Assembly (NCBI GenBank): GCA_963978545.1 | Contig: OZ021725.1 | Coordinates: 6,921,176-6,985,175 of the forward strand | Direction: 5' to 3' | Source of the DNA: Linyphia triangularis | Taxonomy: Eukaryota; Arthropoda; Arachnida; Araneae; Linyphiidae | DNA: 64,000 nucleotides | Shown here: piece after piece, positions 63,746 through 64,000 of the stretch | Position numbering within the stretch: the first letter of the stretch is position 1 | Layout of the letters: each line of letters begins with the position of its first letter | Notes under the pieces: model-generated | The model's database searches: none | The model's input: the letters and a program-made list of their open reading frames with translations, nothing else | What the model was told of the DNA's origin: nothing | Program-made: the position numbers and the translations under genes

Positions 63746-64000
63746 ATGCCATTTCAATGCTCTGTGGTAAACTGCAAAGGAAATTTTAAAAATGAGCCAA
63801 GTGTTCCAGTATTTATATTTCTCACAGATAATTAACTTAAAAGAAGATGGATAACTGCTGTTTCGAGAAAAGTTTTAGTAGTTACTTCTAGTTCAAGGGT
63901 AAGCTGAGAGATGGAGTGGTTCCTTCTATTTTTGAAAGCTATCCCAGCTACATGTCTAAAGCAACAGTATCAAGTCCTGCAGAAAAGATGGTAACAGCGA
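63746..64000 (+). pseudogene. THAP-domain protein fossil, cut by the window edge
   Basis: ATG at 63746 opens MPFQCSVVNCKGNFKNEPSV then PVFIFLTDN and a stop. The same frame continues after it as LKRRWITAVSRKVLVVTSSS. This is the first part of a C2CH THAP zinc finger, with the CSVVNC pair and the conserved Trp. Next, in another frame from 63902, KLRDGVVPSIFESYPSYMSK matches the (L)K.GAVPSIF segment that normally follows the THAP domain. The second zinc-binding half (VC..HF) is missing at the junction. An in-frame stop and frame change mark it as dead. It may belong to the same transposon class as 29211-30564. Confidence 0.55.

Overview
The window looks like a nuclear genome segment from an invertebrate, most likely an arthropod and possibly a chelicerate. 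The evidence is high AT content, spliced genes with small exons and multi-kilobase introns, tRNA-derived SINEs, and many DNA-transposon fossils. Organism assignment is an inference from gene and repeat content; nothing here fixes the species. No prokaryotic, viral, rRNA or intact tRNA gene was seen.

Three host genes are supported. (1) A complete five-exon UBE2R/CDC34-type ubiquitin-conjugating enzyme lies on the + strand between 24573 and 46616. It encodes 238 residues, with the HPN motif, catalytic Cys93, the acidic loop and the acidic C-terminal tail. (2) An eIF4G-family (MA3 domain) gene lies on the - strand, upstream of and divergent from UBE2R. Exons were found at 15558-15717, 13234-13386, 11645-11746, 11434-11476, 7294-7382 and 4051-4253, with a possible earlier exon at 20942-21071. 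It runs off the left edge. (3) The last two exons of a SLX9/FAM207A-like ribosome-biogenesis gene lie on the - strand at 58889-58945 and 56854-56971, convergent with UBE2R. Its upstream exons were not found.

Most of the remaining sequence is repeats and transposons, often nested. From left to right: a Harbinger transposase fragment (1.3-1.6 kb), TTAA-flanked piggyBac-like MITEs (4.35 and 7.9-8.4 kb), hAT-like elements beginning CAGGG with 5-6 bp or 8 bp target duplications (9.8, 12.1, 31.3, 35.7, 44.9, 47.2, 47.6 and 58.3 kb), and long fold-back elements (14.2, 18.7, 32.9 and 34.4 kb). Helitrons with TC...hairpin-CTAG ends sit between A and T at 26.1, 39.6-42.6 and 45.1 kb. There is a P-element-like THAP transposon fossil inside UBE2R intron 1 (29.2-30.6 kb), a Tigger/pogo fossil (43.8-44.8 kb), a Tc1 fossil (59.4-61.0 kb), and another THAP-type fossil at the right edge.

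The most unusual structure is at 19681-20868: four ~136 bp terminal repeats alternating with three ~216 bp internal segments, flanked by CCTT target duplications. Read on the - strand it has the TG...CA ends, a primer-binding-site-like segment and a polypurine tract of an LTR element in miniature (TRIM), and each terminal repeat also carries tRNA-like A and B boxes. A diverged copy lies at 22168-22653. The 48.3-56.8 kb interval, between the two convergent genes, has far fewer recognisable insertions than the rest of the window.
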